From contig CAWIDT010000001.1 of NCBI GenBank assembly GCA_963834945.1, positions 682,001-746,000 on the forward strand: 64,000 bases of DNA, given 5' to 3'. A program made the translations under genes and the position numbers. Origin of the DNA: R-RK-3 sp963834945 (GTDB taxonomy: Bacteria > Pseudomonadota > Alphaproteobacteria > Rhizobiales > Rhodomicrobiaceae). The notes beneath the pieces are model-generated. The model had not been told where the DNA came from and did no database searches. It worked only from the letters and a program-made list of their open reading frames with translations. Shown piece by piece: positions 8,588 to 17,724 of this stretch; the first letter of the stretch is position 1; each line of letters begins with the position of its first letter.

Positions 8588-9439
8588 TCAGGCGCTCTTG
8601 ACCCGGATCAGACCTTCCTGCGCCACCGAGGCGACCAGCACGCCATCGCGGCTGAAAATGGTGCCACGGCAGAAGCCGCGCGCGCCCTCCGCCGATGGGC
8701 TGTCCTGCACATAGAGCAGCCATTCATCGGCGCGGAACGGGCGGTGAAACCAAATGGCGTGGTCGAGGCTGGCCATCATCAAATCGGGATCGAAGGGCCG
8801 GCGCGCATGGGGCCTCAGGCTGGCGCTCAACAGACTGTAATCGGAGGCGTAGGCCAGCACGCACCGATGCAGCACCGGATCGTCAGGCATGGCGCCGCCC
8901 TTGGTGCGGAACCAGATGTAGGTGGTCGTGTCGCGTGCCTCGGTGGAGAGATAGTTCTCGACGCTTACCGGGCGCATCTCGATCGGGCGCTCCAGCTTCC
9001 AGAACGCGCTCATCGTTTCCGGCACCTTGTCGCGCATTTCCGCTTCGGTGGGCAGCGTTTCCGGGTCCGGCACGTCGGGCATGGGAAATTGATGCGAATA
9101 GCCCTGCTCCACCTTGTGGAACGACGCGCTCATCGAGAAAATCGCCTCGCCATGCTGGATCGCGACCACATTGCGGGTGGTGAAGCTGCCGCCGTCGCGG
9201 ATGCGGTCGACCTTGAAGACGATCGGGATTTTCGGGTCGCCGCCGAGCAGAAAATAGCAATGCAGCGAATGAACGAGCCGCTCCTCCACCGTGCGCGCGG
9301 CCGCGACCAGCGCCTGCCCCACCACCTGCCCGCCGAACACCCTCTTCCAGCGGTTTTGCGGGCTGTAGCCGCGAAACAGGTTAACTTCCAATTGTTCGAG
9401 ATCGAGCAGCGAGATCAGCGAGTTGATATCCAGATCCAT
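8588..9439 (-). CDS. tesB: Acyl-CoA thioesterase II (TesB-like)
   Basis: This 283-residue protein has the double-hotdog fold of TesB, which hydrolyses medium- and long-chain acyl-CoA. The first hotdog includes RVFGGQVVGQALVAA and VHSLHCYFLLGGDPKIPI; the second has MMASLDHAIWFHRPF with the active-site Asp, and GFCRGTIFSRDGVLVASVAQEG at the end. I chose ATG 9439, which begins MDLDINSLISLLDLEQLE as in family members, rather than the open frame back to 9568. It is divergent from the UbiH-family gene. Confidence 0.93.
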   Translation of the reverse strand: MDLDINSLISLLDLEQLEVNLFRGYSPQNRWKRVFGGQVVGQALVAAARTVEERLVHSLHCYFLLGGDPKIPIVFKVDRIRDGGSFTTRNVVAIQHGEAIFSMSASFHKVEQGYSHQFPMPDVPDPETLPTEAEMRDKVPETMSAFWKLERPIEMRPVSVENYLSTEARDTTTYIWFRTKGGAMPDDPVLHRCVLAYASDYSLLSASLRPHARRPFDPDLMMASLDHAIWFHRPFRADEWLLYVQDSPSAEGARGFCRGTIFSRDGVLVASVAQEGLIRVKSA

Positions 9440-9612
9440 GGGATGATGCCGTCCGAGAGAAGCGGTGCCTTTGCCACAGCAGAGCCGGACCGCTCTTGTG
9501 CTGTCAAGCGTGAAGCGCCTTCGCCTGGAGGCCGCGTCGATGTCGCGATTGAGGTCGGCCATGCGCATGGGATAGAACTAAGCTTGGGGAACGGCGGACC
9601 CGGAGAGAAGCG

Positions 9613-10851
9613 ATGGATGGCCAGAGATACGACGTGATTATCGGAGGCGGCAGCTTCGTCGGGCTGGCGCTGGCCTGCGGGCTGGCGAAATCGGCGCCGG
9701 GCGGTTTTCGCATTGCTGTGGTTGAGCGGATGCCGGTCGCCGAGGCGCGCTCCGGCGCTTTCGACGGCCGTTCGGTGGCGCTGACCACCGCCGCCAAGCA
9801 GATGCTGGAAGCGCTGGGCGTGTGGCAGGGCATCGCGGCGGACGCGCAGCCGGTCGCGGCGATGGACATCACCGACAGCAAGCTGGATTTTCCCATCCGC
9901 TCTGTGCTGCTGAATTTTGATGCGCAGCAAAGCGGCGACGAACCCTCGGCATTCATTGTCGAAAACGCCATACTCCGCCGCGCGCTATACGAAGCCGCCG
10001 AGAGGCTGGACGACATCACCCTGATCGCGCCGGAGACCATCGCGGGTGCCGATCTGCGCGAGGCAAGCGCCACGATCACGCTGGGCGGGGGCAAGTCGCT
10101 CCTCACCAATCTGCTGGTCGCCGCGGACGGGCAGCGTTCGGCGTTGCGCAAGATGGCGGGTTTCAAGATCGTCGAATGGACTTCGGATCAGGCGGCCATC
10201 ACCGGCACGATCGCGCATGAAAAGCCGCATGAAGGCCGCGCGGCGCAGCATTTCCTGCCCGCCGGGCCGTTCGCGCTGCTGCCGATGGTGGGCAACCGCT
10301 CATCCATCGTCTGGACCGAACGGGCCGACGAAGCCCGCCGCATTCTCGCTTCGGGCGATGCGGAAATCCTCGCCGAGATCGATAAGCGCATCGGCGGCGC
10401 GCTCGGGCAGCTCTCGCTGGCCGGAAAGCTTTCCGCATTTCCGCTGACGATGACACTGGCGCGGGGCTTCGTGAAGCCGCGCATCGCGCTGGCGGGTGAC
10501 GCCGCGCACGGGCTGCACTGGATCGCCGGCCAGGGCCTCAATCACGGGCTGAAGGACGCGGCCGCGCTTACCGAAGTGCTCGTCGACGCCGCCCGGCTGG
10601 GCCTCGATCCCGGCGACCTTACCGTGCTGGAGCGCTATGAGCGCTGGCGGCGCTTCGACAGCGCCGCCTCGGCGATGAGCGCGGCGGCGCTGAACCGGCT
10701 GTTCGCCAACGACAATGCGCCGCTGCGCGTGGCGCGCCAGTTCGGCCTGGGCGTGGTTGACCGGCTGCCCGGCGTGAAACGCTTCTTCATGCGCGAAGCC
10801 GCCGGGCTGACGGGCGAATTGCCCAAGCTCCTCAAGGGCGAATTGGCCTGA
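9613..10851 (+). CDS. UbiH/UbiF/VisC-family FAD-dependent hydroxylase
   Basis: This 412-residue flavoprotein monooxygenase probably hydroxylates the ubiquinone ring. It opens with the Rossmann motif YDVIIGGGSFVGLALA (GxGxxG variant). Mid-protein AADGQRSALRKM is the DG motif, and the second FAD motif is RIALAGDAAHGLHWIAGQGLN with the GDAAH signature. The start has AGAGAAGCG upstream. Which ring carbon it hydroxylates cannot be told from sequence alone. ubiE and ubiA lie elsewhere in this window but not next to it. Confidence 0.9.
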   Translation: MDGQRYDVIIGGGSFVGLALACGLAKSAPGGFRIAVVERMPVAEARSGAFDGRSVALTTAAKQMLEALGVWQGIAADAQPVAAMDITDSKLDFPIRSVLLNFDAQQSGDEPSAFIVENAILRRALYEAAERLDDITLIAPETIAGADLREASATITLGGGKSLLTNLLVAADGQRSALRKMAGFKIVEWTSDQAAITGTIAHEKPHEGRAAQHFLPAGPFALLPMVGNRSSIVWTERADEARRILASGDAEILAEIDKRIGGALGQLSLAGKLSAFPLTMTLARGFVKPRIALAGDAAHGLHWIAGQGLNHGLKDAAALTEVLVDAARLGLDPGDLTVLERYERWRRFDSAASAMSAAALNRLFANDNAPLRVARQFGLGVVDRLPGVKRFFMREAAGLTGELPKLLKGELA

Positions 10852-10977
10852 GCGCCCCTTGGCGCCGGACGCTCCGCCTCACCGGTTGGTCCGATATATT
10901 TGAACCAGCACCGCCGAAGCGCCGCAAATCGGGCTATGCTATGCTGGCCCGTCATTATGGAAGGAGCGGCACGCATA

Positions 10978-12780
10978 ATGAAGAGATTTTTGGTGGCTCT
11001 CGGCGTGCTGGCGGCGCTGATGGTCGCCGCGGTGGTTCTTCTGCCTTTCGTCATTCCCCAGGCTTTCGTTCAGCGTCAGCTCGGGCTGCTGCTTGTCCGG
11101 GAAACCGGATTGCAGTTGCAGGACGCGCGGCGTCTGAGCCTTGCCGTTTTCCCGCATCTGGGCATCTCGGTGGAAGACGTCAGCGCGCGCTTGCCTAGCA
11201 GTTTCGTGAATGCGCCGATGATCCGCGCCGACCGCATCTTCACCGCGCTGAAGCCATCGTCGCTCTTCGGCAAGCGGCTCCAGGTCAGCAAGGTGACGAT
11301 CGAAAATCCGTCCGTGCTGTTCCATGTCGACGCATCCGGGCGCAGCAACTGGGATTTGACGGAACTCGCGCCGGCGCATAAGCGTGTCCAGCTCGCCGCG
11401 CTCGGCGATGATGCGGAGGCGGGACAGGGCGCATCCACGCTGATCGAGGCTGCGCACGAGGCGAAGGCCCTGCCCTCCATCGATATCGACATCGTCAATG
11501 GATCGCTGTCCTATCAGGACGACGTCCGCCGCAGGACCTTCGAGATCAAGGATTTCGACCTGTCATTGCGCGGCACCGAGCGGTCCGGACCGGTCACGCT
11601 GGAAGGCGGGCTGAAATTCCAGGGCCAGCCGCTGACGATACACGCGACAGCGTCGCCGTCGAACCGGCCCGCCGACCGGTCGGCGCCCCTGCGGCTCGAC
11701 ATTCGGTCGGACGCGATGCTGACCGCTCTGGACGGAATGCTGTCCTGGCGCGGCAAGCCGCAATTTTCCGGCACGACGACACTCAATGTGACGTCCGGCG
11801 CGGCGCTCGCCCGCTGGACCGGCGGCGATCCGGCGGTCATGGCGCGGTTCGACGGCGCGTCGCTGACTGGACGGCTCGAATTGTCGGATCAGGACCTGGT
11901 TCTGGCGGATGGCAAAATCACCGCGACCGGCGCTAGAGGCGACCTCTCGGCCTTTGCCGATTTCGACGGCAACGTCAAAGCGAATATCGACCGTCTCGCG
12001 CTGCATGGCGGTCAGGCGCAGGGGAAGTTCACCCTCGATACCCGCCAGAAGGATGCCGTGCTGGCGGGGTCCTTCACAATGACCAATGTCGACAGCCTGG
12101 CGCTGACCAAAGGCGTGTCGGGTTTCGACTGGCTTTCCGGCAAGGCCGACGCCTCGATCGAGATCGCCGGCGGCGGCAAGACGCCGGAGGAGTTCGCCGC
12201 CACGCTCACCGGCAAGGCGCGGCTGTCGCTTGCAAACGGCGCGATCGAGGGGCTGGACCTGCCGCTGATCGTCGCCAAGGCCAAGGAGGGCGAGATCGGC
12301 GATTGGCGGCGTGAGGCGGATAGGCGTACGCCATTCGACCGCTTCGATGCCAATTTCACCATCGTCGACGGCATCGCGGAGACGAAGGACCTCGGCCTCA
12401 CCGGGCCTAATATCGCCGTCACCGGCGAGGGTACGACCGACATTCCGCACCAGCGTCTCGACTATCGCCTAAAAACCAAAGTGACCGCACGCCCGGAACA
12501 ATCCTCCGGGACACCGGCCGCGCCGGGCGAGGAAGCCGCTCTGACGATGCCGCTGATCATCAAAGGCAATTGGGAGAAGCCGGAGATCCGGCCGGACATC
12601 GAGAACGCACTCAAGGATGCCGAAGGACTGGCCGGCACCGCCAAGCTGTTCGGGAAGTCGGTTGAAAAACTGACCGACGGCAAAATCAAGGCCGAGAGCT
12701 TCGGCAAAGCCATCGACCAGCTTTTCGGCAAAAAGAAGAAGAAGCGGAAAGACGAGGACGGCGAGAAGCAGGCCGACTAG
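10978..12780 (+). CDS. AsmA-family envelope protein
   Basis: This is a protein of about 600 residues with one N-terminal membrane segment (FLVALGVLAALMVAAVVLLP) followed by a large periplasmic AsmA region. The C-terminal AsmA domain includes GKADASIEIAGGGKTPEEFA and ends in a Lys-rich tail. AsmA-like proteins help move phospholipid to, or assemble, the outer membrane. The start at 10978 is chosen because AAGGAG lies about a dozen bases upstream; the frame is open from 10900. A repeat element follows immediately. Confidence 0.88.
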   Translation: MKRFLVALGVLAALMVAAVVLLPFVIPQAFVQRQLGLLLVRETGLQLQDARRLSLAVFPHLGISVEDVSARLPSSFVNAPMIRADRIFTALKPSSLFGKRLQVSKVTIENPSVLFHVDASGRSNWDLTELAPAHKRVQLAALGDDAEAGQGASTLIEAAHEAKALPSIDIDIVNGSLSYQDDVRRRTFEIKDFDLSLRGTERSGPVTLEGGLKFQGQPLTIHATASPSNRPADRSAPLRLDIRSDAMLTALDGMLSWRGKPQFSGTTTLNVTSGAALARWTGGDPAVMARFDGASLTGRLELSDQDLVLADGKITATGARGDLSAFADFDGNVKANIDRLALHGGQAQGKFTLDTRQKDAVLAGSFTMTNVDSLALTKGVSGFDWLSGKADASIEIAGGGKTPEEFAATLTGKARLSLANGAIEGLDLPLIVAKAKEGEIGDWRREADRRTPFDRFDANFTIVDGIAETKDLGLTGPNIAVTGEGTTDIPHQRLDYRLKTKVTARPEQSSGTPAAPGEEAALTMPLIIKGNWEKPEIRPDIENALKDAEGLAGTAKLFGKSVEKLTDGKIKAESFGKAIDQLFGKKKKKRKDEDGEKQAD

Positions 12781-12781
12781 A

Positions 12782-12881
12782 GCACGATCGGGAAAAGTGG
12801 ACGCCGGTTTTTCCGAAAAATCGTGCGAAAACAAAGAAATCTAGAGCATGATCGGTTCCGTTTGAAACGATCATGCTCTAG
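12782..12881. repeat. Two-hairpin dispersed repeat, copy A
   Basis: The first hairpin runs from GCACGATCGGGAAAA to TTTTTCCGAAAAATCGTGC around an ACGCCGG core (12782-12828). The second is a perfect 13-bp palindrome, TAGAGCATGATCG / CGATCATGCTCTA (12842-12881). Related copies occur at 23150, 31226, 37697 and 38338. The architecture matches the intergenic palindromic repeats common in Rhizobiales genomes. Confidence 0.85.
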
Positions 12882-12963
12882 TGGATCGAACCTGACATTT
12901 GATCCCCCTGCGGAGAGTCTGACGAAAACGCTAAGCCTATAAATGTCAGGTTAATTCGATCCA
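12882..12963. repeat. Long inverted repeat abutting repeat copy A
   Basis: The left arm TGGATCGAACCTGACATTT (12882-12900) is matched by the right arm AAATGTCAGG + TTA + ATTCGATCCA (12941-12963), with only a 3-base difference. The 40-base loop holds no ORF. The other repeat copies do not carry it. It could be a decayed miniature element. Confidence 0.7.
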
Positions 12964-13061
12964 TCAGCAAAAATGCTAGCGGTTCGGAGCGTTAGAGACG
13001 AACCATTAGTGGAAGGTCGGCGGCCGTCGTTGCGGGCCGGTTTGCAGCAGGAGCAGGTCGG

Positions 13062-13745
13062 GTGCTGGTGTTTCTGGGATTGCTTGTCCTCGTGGCGCTT
13101 GCGGTGCTGCCAGGCATCTGGGTGCGCGGCGTGCTGGCGCAGCACGATGGCCCCCGCCCGGATTTTCCCGGCACCGGCGGCGAACTCGCCCGGCATCTGC
13201 TCGACGGGATGGGTCTTGGCGCCGTCAAGGTCGAGGAGACCGACCGGGGGGACCATTACGACCCCGATACGAAGACGGTGCGCCTCACGCCGGACAGGTT
13301 TCGCGGCCGCTCGCTGACGGCGATCGTCGTGGCGGCGCACGAGGTCGGCCACGCCATGCAGGACGCCACCAATTCGCGTCTGCTAAAAAGCCGCACCCGG
13401 ATCGCCAAATCCGCGATCATCGTCGAGCGGGTCGGCGGCGGCGTCATGCTGGCGGCTCCGCTGGCCGCCGCGCTGCTGCACCATCCGGCGGGCTTTTTCC
13501 TGGAGGTGGGCGCCGGTCTGCTGATCCTGAGCATCGGCGTGGTGCTGCATGTAACGACGCTGCCGGTGGAATTCGACGCCAGCTTCAATCGCGCCTTGCC
13601 TCTCCTGAAGGCCGGGCGCTATATCCCGGAACGCGATTTTCCCGCCGCTCGCTCGATTTTGCGCGCGGCTGCCTTCACCTATGTCGCGGCGGCGCTGATG
13701 AGCCTGATCAACATCGCCCGCTGGCTGAGAGTTCTGCGACTATGA
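13062..13745 (+). CDS. YugP-like neutral zinc metallopeptidase
   Basis: This 227-residue membrane protein has the HEVGHAMQ zinc-binding motif (HExxH) at about residue 95, with a preceding LTPDRFRGRSL segment typical of the Zn-dependent peptidase family 2 (YugP). An N-terminal helix and two or three further hydrophobic segments anchor it in the inner membrane. The start is GTG 13062, eight bases after AGGAG. Its stop overlaps the rimO ATG (ATGA). Substrates of the family are unknown. Confidence 0.88.
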   Translation: MLVFLGLLVLVALAVLPGIWVRGVLAQHDGPRPDFPGTGGELARHLLDGMGLGAVKVEETDRGDHYDPDTKTVRLTPDRFRGRSLTAIVVAAHEVGHAMQDATNSRLLKSRTRIAKSAIIVERVGGGVMLAAPLAAALLHHPAGFFLEVGAGLLILSIGVVLHVTTLPVEFDASFNRALPLLKAGRYIPERDFPAARSILRAAAFTYVAAALMSLINIARWLRVLRL

Positions 13746-15100
13746 CCGACGCAACCGTGGCCGCGAGGCCCAAATCGAAATCTGCGGCGAAGGCGCCCCC
13801 GAAGGTCGGCTTTGTCAGCCTGGGCTGCGCCAAGGCGCTGGTCGATTCGGAGCGGATCATCACGCGGCTGCGCGCCGAGGGCTATGAGATCGCGCCCAGC
13901 TATGACGGCGCCGATGTGGTGGTGGTCAACACTTGCGGCTTTCTCGACAGCGCCAAGGCTGAAAGCCTCGACGCGATCGGCGAGGCGATGGCCGAGAACG
14001 GCCGCGTCGTCGTCACCGGCTGTTTCGGCGTCGAGGACAAGCGCATCCGCGCCGCCTTTCCTGACGTGCTCTCCGTCACTGGACCGCATCAATATGAAGC
14101 CGTCATGGAGGCGGTGCGCGCCGCGGCTCCCGCGCCGCATGCGGCTTTCCTCGACCTCGTGCCTCCCGCCGGACTGCGCCTGACGCCCGACCATTACGCC
14201 TATGTGAAGATTTCGGAGGGCTGCAACAACAAGTGCAGCTTCTGCATCATCCCGCAATTGCGCGGGGTGCTCGCCAGCCGCCCCGCCGCCGATGTGATGC
14301 GGGAGGCCGAACAGCTCGTGGCGGGCGGCGTACGGGAGCTGCTCGTCATCAGCCAGGATACCAGCGCCTACGGCATCGACCTGAAATTCGCCGCCAGCGA
14401 CTGGCAGGGCAATCCGCTCAGGGCGCGCTTCTACGATCTGTGCGCCGCGCTCGGCAGCCTCGGCGCCTGGGTGCGGCTGCATTACGTCTACCCCTATCCG
14501 CATGTCGATGAGGTGCTGCCGCTGATGGCCGAAGGCCGCATCCTTCCCTATCTCGACATCCCCTTCCAGCACGCCTCGCCCACCGTGCTGAAGGCCATGC
14601 GCCGCCCCGCCAACCAGGAGCGCACGCTGGAGCGCATCGCCCGCTGGCGCGAGATCGTGCCCGATCTGGCGCTCCGCTCCACCTTCATCGTCGGCTTCCC
14701 CGGCGAGACCGAGGCGGATTTCGCCCTGCTGCTCGACTGGCTGAAGGAGGCGCGGCTCGCCCGCGTCGGCTGCTTCAAATATGAAAATGTCGAGGGTGCC
14801 GGTTCGCGCGTGCTCGACGGCCAGGTGCCCGAAGAGGTGAAGGCCGAACGCCATGCGCGCTTCATGGAGGCGCAGAAGGCCGTCAGCGCCGAATTGATGG
14901 AAGCCCGCGTCGGGAAAACCATCGACGTGATTATCGATGCGCTGGACGAGGACGGCGCGGTGGGCCGCTCCAGCTGGGACGCCCCCGATATCGACGGCTC
15001 GGTGTTCATCGATGATGCGGAAGGCGTCGCACCTGGCGACATCGTGCGGGTCCTAGTGGACGAAACCGACGAGTACGATTGCTGGGGCCGGCTGGTTTAG
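13742..15100 (+). CDS. rimO: Ribosomal protein S12 methylthiotransferase RimO
   Basis: This 452-residue radical-SAM enzyme adds a methylthio group to the conserved Asp of ribosomal protein S12. The N-terminal UPF0004 domain has GFVSLGCAKALVDSERI with its cluster cysteines (also VVNTCGF and TGCFG). The radical-SAM motif is EGCNNKCSFCIIP (CxxxCxxC), and a TRAM domain ends the protein. The frame is intact and the length normal. It is translationally coupled to the protease gene upstream. Confidence 0.96.
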   Translation: MTDATVAARPKSKSAAKAPPKVGFVSLGCAKALVDSERIITRLRAEGYEIAPSYDGADVVVVNTCGFLDSAKAESLDAIGEAMAENGRVVVTGCFGVEDKRIRAAFPDVLSVTGPHQYEAVMEAVRAAAPAPHAAFLDLVPPAGLRLTPDHYAYVKISEGCNNKCSFCIIPQLRGVLASRPAADVMREAEQLVAGGVRELLVISQDTSAYGIDLKFAASDWQGNPLRARFYDLCAALGSLGAWVRLHYVYPYPHVDEVLPLMAEGRILPYLDIPFQHASPTVLKAMRRPANQERTLERIARWREIVPDLALRSTFIVGFPGETEADFALLLDWLKEARLARVGCFKYENVEGAGSRVLDGQVPEEVKAERHARFMEAQKAVSAELMEARVGKTIDVIIDALDEDGAVGRSSWDAPDIDGSVFIDDAEGVAPGDIVRVLVDETDEYDCWGRLV

Positions 15101-15250
15101 CCTCTTTCGCTGTGCGCCTTATCTTCATCGTCCGCCTCGGGGCGATGAGCAGAAGGCCGGTCGCCGCAACGCCCATAGGTTCGCCGGGATTCATGGGCGC
15201 CGCGGCTGATCGCAGAGGCGCAAATCATCATCAAAGCGGCTCATAGCTCC

Positions 15251-15442
15251 TCATAAGCCGACCCAAAAGCCCCCCTCATCGAGATTGAGCGATCCGACAC
15301 CCTGTATTGCAACCGATAGGATCAGCCCGTCTTCGAGTACCTTTATTCTGACGGGGCCGATGTCCATCTTAAAGGCCCCGGAAACGTCCTCCACCTCGGC
15401 AGAGGTGAGAGGGCGGATTTCCGTCACGTCTTGCGCGTTCAT
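15251..15442 (-). CDS. Small peptide with double-glycine-type leader (RiPP/bacteriocin precursor-like)
   Basis: This is a 63-residue ORF with a good ribosome site (GAGGAATTCACTC before ATG). Residues 10-23, RPLTSAEVEDVSGA, match the pattern of double-glycine-type leaders (LT..E...VSG followed by G/A), in which the peptide is cut after the small residue pair. The predicted core of about 40 residues is hydrophobic and Gly-rich (GPVRIKVLEDG, VAIQGVGSLN, ending GGFWVGL) and contains no Cys, so a lanthipeptide is unlikely. No maturation enzyme, peptidase-ABC transporter or immunity gene is nearby. The coding call rests on leader and ribosome site; the function is inference. Confidence 0.6.
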   Translation of the reverse strand: MNAQDVTEIRPLTSAEVEDVSGAFKMDIGPVRIKVLEDGLILSVAIQGVGSLNLDEGGFWVGL

Positions 15443-15574
15443 GAGTGAATTCCTCGAACAGGTTCGATTGATCGTGGTGACTGATGCACCGTGATCAGTG
15501 TCGCGGATGGCAAGCCGTCGCGCAGTTCCTTGGGAAACAGCTCTGCTTCAAGCGTCGGAATCAGGGAAAATGCT

Positions 15575-16327
15575 TTAAATCCGCCAGCCGGAATGCAGCG
15601 CCGCGATGCCGCCGCTCAGATCGCGATATTGCACCCGCTCGAAGCCTGCCCGGCCGATCATCGCGGCGAAGGCGTCCTGGTCGGGGAAGCGGCGGATGCT
15701 CTCCACCAGATATTGGTAGGAGGCGCCGTCGCCGGCGACGAGTTCGCCGAGCTTAGGGATCACCTTGAAGGAATAGGCGTCATAGATGCGGTCGAGCATC
15801 GGCATGCGCACGTCGGAAAATTCCAGGCATAGGAAACGGCCGCCGCGCTTCAACACCCGGAACGCCTCGGCCAGCGCGGCCTCGATATGGGTGACATTGC
15901 GGATGCCGAAGGCGATGGTGTACACATCGAAGCTCTTATCCGGGAAGGGCAGCGCCTCCGCATTGCCCTGCACGAAGCGGAGCCTTTCGCCAAAGCGCGC
16001 GCCCAGCTTGTCGCGCCCGGCGTTCAGCATCTGCGCGCTGATATCGCAGATGGTGGCGCTCGACTGCGGCGCGGCGGCACCCAGAAAGCGGCGTGCAATG
16101 TCGCCCGTGCCGCCGGCCACGTCGAGCAGCGCCAGGGCGGCGCGCGGCGAAGGGGCAAGCCAGTTGATCAGGTCGGCCTTCCAGAGCCGGTGCATCCCGC
16201 CCGACATCAGATCGTTCATCAGATCGTAGCGGCCCGCAACGCGCGAAAACACGCTGTTGACCAAGCTCTGTCGCTCGCTCTCGGCGACCCACTTGAAGCC
16301 AAAGCCGATGGTTTCATCCTCATCCAT
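15575..16327 (-). CDS. ubiE: Ubiquinone/menaquinone C-methyltransferase UbiE
   Basis: This 250-residue SAM-dependent enzyme methylates the quinone ring in ubiquinone synthesis. The SAM motif LLDVAGGTGDIARRFL, the N-terminal FSRVAGRYDLMNDLMSGGMHRLWK and the C-terminal GGIAALHSGWRI are diagnostic of UbiE. I chose ATG 16327 (MDEDETIGFGFKWV), where the family homology begins; the frame is open back to 16573 without family similarity. It is divergent from the sugar ABC operon. Confidence 0.94.
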   Translation of the reverse strand: MDEDETIGFGFKWVAESERQSLVNSVFSRVAGRYDLMNDLMSGGMHRLWKADLINWLAPSPRAALALLDVAGGTGDIARRFLGAAAPQSSATICDISAQMLNAGRDKLGARFGERLRFVQGNAEALPFPDKSFDVYTIAFGIRNVTHIEAALAEAFRVLKRGGRFLCLEFSDVRMPMLDRIYDAYSFKVIPKLGELVAGDGASYQYLVESIRRFPDQDAFAAMIGRAGFERVQYRDLSGGIAALHSGWRI

Positions 16328-16469
16328 GAGCTGCAAATTAGCCGGTTTGGCGCCCGGCCGCCACCACTGCCTCATACCGGCCGGTGCAGCGGACCGGCGG
16401 CGGGCCGGCAGACATAGTGAGCACACCACTCCTACGCCGGAGTTTGCGGTCTTGTCACGCGCAGCGGCG

Positions 16470-16496
16470 TTGCATGGCGCCGTTAACTGGTATAAT
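16470..16496 (+). promoter_or_regulatory. Candidate promoter of the sugar ABC operon
   Basis: A perfect TATAAT (16491-16496) lies 45 bases before the binding-protein ATG, with TTGCAT (16470-16475) upstream. The 15-base spacer is short of the ideal 17, so an activator may be needed. Confidence 0.4.
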
Positions 16497-16541
16497 AAGT
16501 ATATATCTCGTGGGCAGAAATGACCGGAAGGGGAAGAAACC

Positions 16542-17621
16542 ATGAATAAGCTCACTTCGACCCGACGCGACATATTGCGCTACGGCGCCATGGGCGCGGG
16601 AGCGTTGGCGCTCGGCGGGCTCTCCCGCCCTGCGCATGCCACCGGAAAACCGTTCAAGATCGCGCTGACGAATGCCTATATCGGCAATGAGTGGCGCAAG
16701 CAGATGGCCGAAGCCTATGAGCGGGCCGCCAAGGAGATGGAACAGCGCGGGCTGATCGCCAGCCATAGCGCGGTGCACGGCTCCGATAATTCCGTTCCGG
16801 CCCAGCTCGCGGTCATGAACGACATGATCCTGAAGAAGGTCGACGGCATTCTCCTCAACTGCTCATCGGGCAGCCAGGTCGCCGGGGCGGTCGAACAGGC
16901 CGCCGATGCGGGGATCAAGGTGGTGTCCTTCGACGCCTATGCCTCCTCGGACCGGTCCTGGAACATCGGCTTCGATTTCGGCTCCTGGGGCCGCAACAAC
17001 GCCGAGTTCATGGAAAAGCATCTGGGCGGCGCGGGCAAGGCGCAGGGCAATATCCTGATCGTGCGCCTGGCGCTGGGCGCGACGGCGGGCAATCTCATCT
17101 ATGACGAATATAAGAAGATGCTGGCGCGCAATCCCGGCATGAAGGTGGTCGGCGAAGTGGAAGGCCAGGCGACGCGTTCTGTGGCGCAGCGCAATGTGGC
17201 GCAGATCGTTCCCAGCCTGCCCAAGCTCGACGGGGTGCTGGGCGCGGGCGGCAACGATTCGTTCGGCATCGTCGAGGGCATGCTCGCATCGGGCTACAAG
17301 ATGGAGACGATGCCGCCGATCTGCACCGGCGCCGACGGCGATTACATCCAGTGGTGGCGCGAGGCGCGCGACAAGCACGGCTACACCGCCACCGGGCTGA
17401 ACGCGCAGCCGGAAATCGCGGCCTGGGCCACCTATTATATAACGCAGATCCTGGAATCAGGCGACACCAAGCCGAAGGATTTCTTCGCGCCTTCGGTGCT
17501 GACCACCAATGAGAACATCGACAATTTCAAGGATGTGAAGGGCGAACGCATCCCCGTCGACACCTTCACCTTCGAGCAGATACCGGGCGCATTCAAGCAA
17601 ACCGACAAGCTTCCGGGATAA
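16542..17621 (+). CDS. Sugar ABC transporter periplasmic binding protein with Tat signal
   Basis: This 359-residue type-1 periplasmic binding protein resembles ribose/galactose-type receptors. The N-terminus has a twin-arginine signal, STRRDILRYGAMGAGALALG, cut near AHA-TG. The mature part starts FKIALTNAYIGNEWRKQM and contains ILKKVDGILLNCSSG, the usual hinge region. The ribosome site GGAAGGGGA is strong. Two transport genes follow, so it delivers a sugar or polyol to that importer. Export in folded form by Tat is less usual for this class. The ligand is unknown. Confidence 0.93.
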   Translation: MNKLTSTRRDILRYGAMGAGALALGGLSRPAHATGKPFKIALTNAYIGNEWRKQMAEAYERAAKEMEQRGLIASHSAVHGSDNSVPAQLAVMNDMILKKVDGILLNCSSGSQVAGAVEQAADAGIKVVSFDAYASSDRSWNIGFDFGSWGRNNAEFMEKHLGGAGKAQGNILIVRLALGATAGNLIYDEYKKMLARNPGMKVVGEVEGQATRSVAQRNVAQIVPSLPKLDGVLGAGGNDSFGIVEGMLASGYKMETMPPICTGADGDYIQWWREARDKHGYTATGLNAQPEIAAWATYYITQILESGDTKPKDFFAPSVLTTNENIDNFKDVKGERIPVDTFTFEQIPGAFKQTDKLPG

Positions 17622-17724
17622 GGGCGTTGGCGGTACCTGCATCAAAGCACGCGGGCCGGTGGCGCCGGGGCGTTCCGCCGACCGGCCCGCGGCGCTTGCC
17701 CGGCAGCTTTTCGGATGAGCTTGC

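Noticed and set aside
12973..13317. Plus-strand open frame overlapping the YugP-like protease
   Set aside because: It is out of frame with a gene that has HEVGHAMQ and a good ribosome site.
13679..14854. 391-codon minus-strand open frame opposite rimO
   Set aside because: Antisense shadow of an intact radical-SAM gene; composition is typical of reverse-frame translation.
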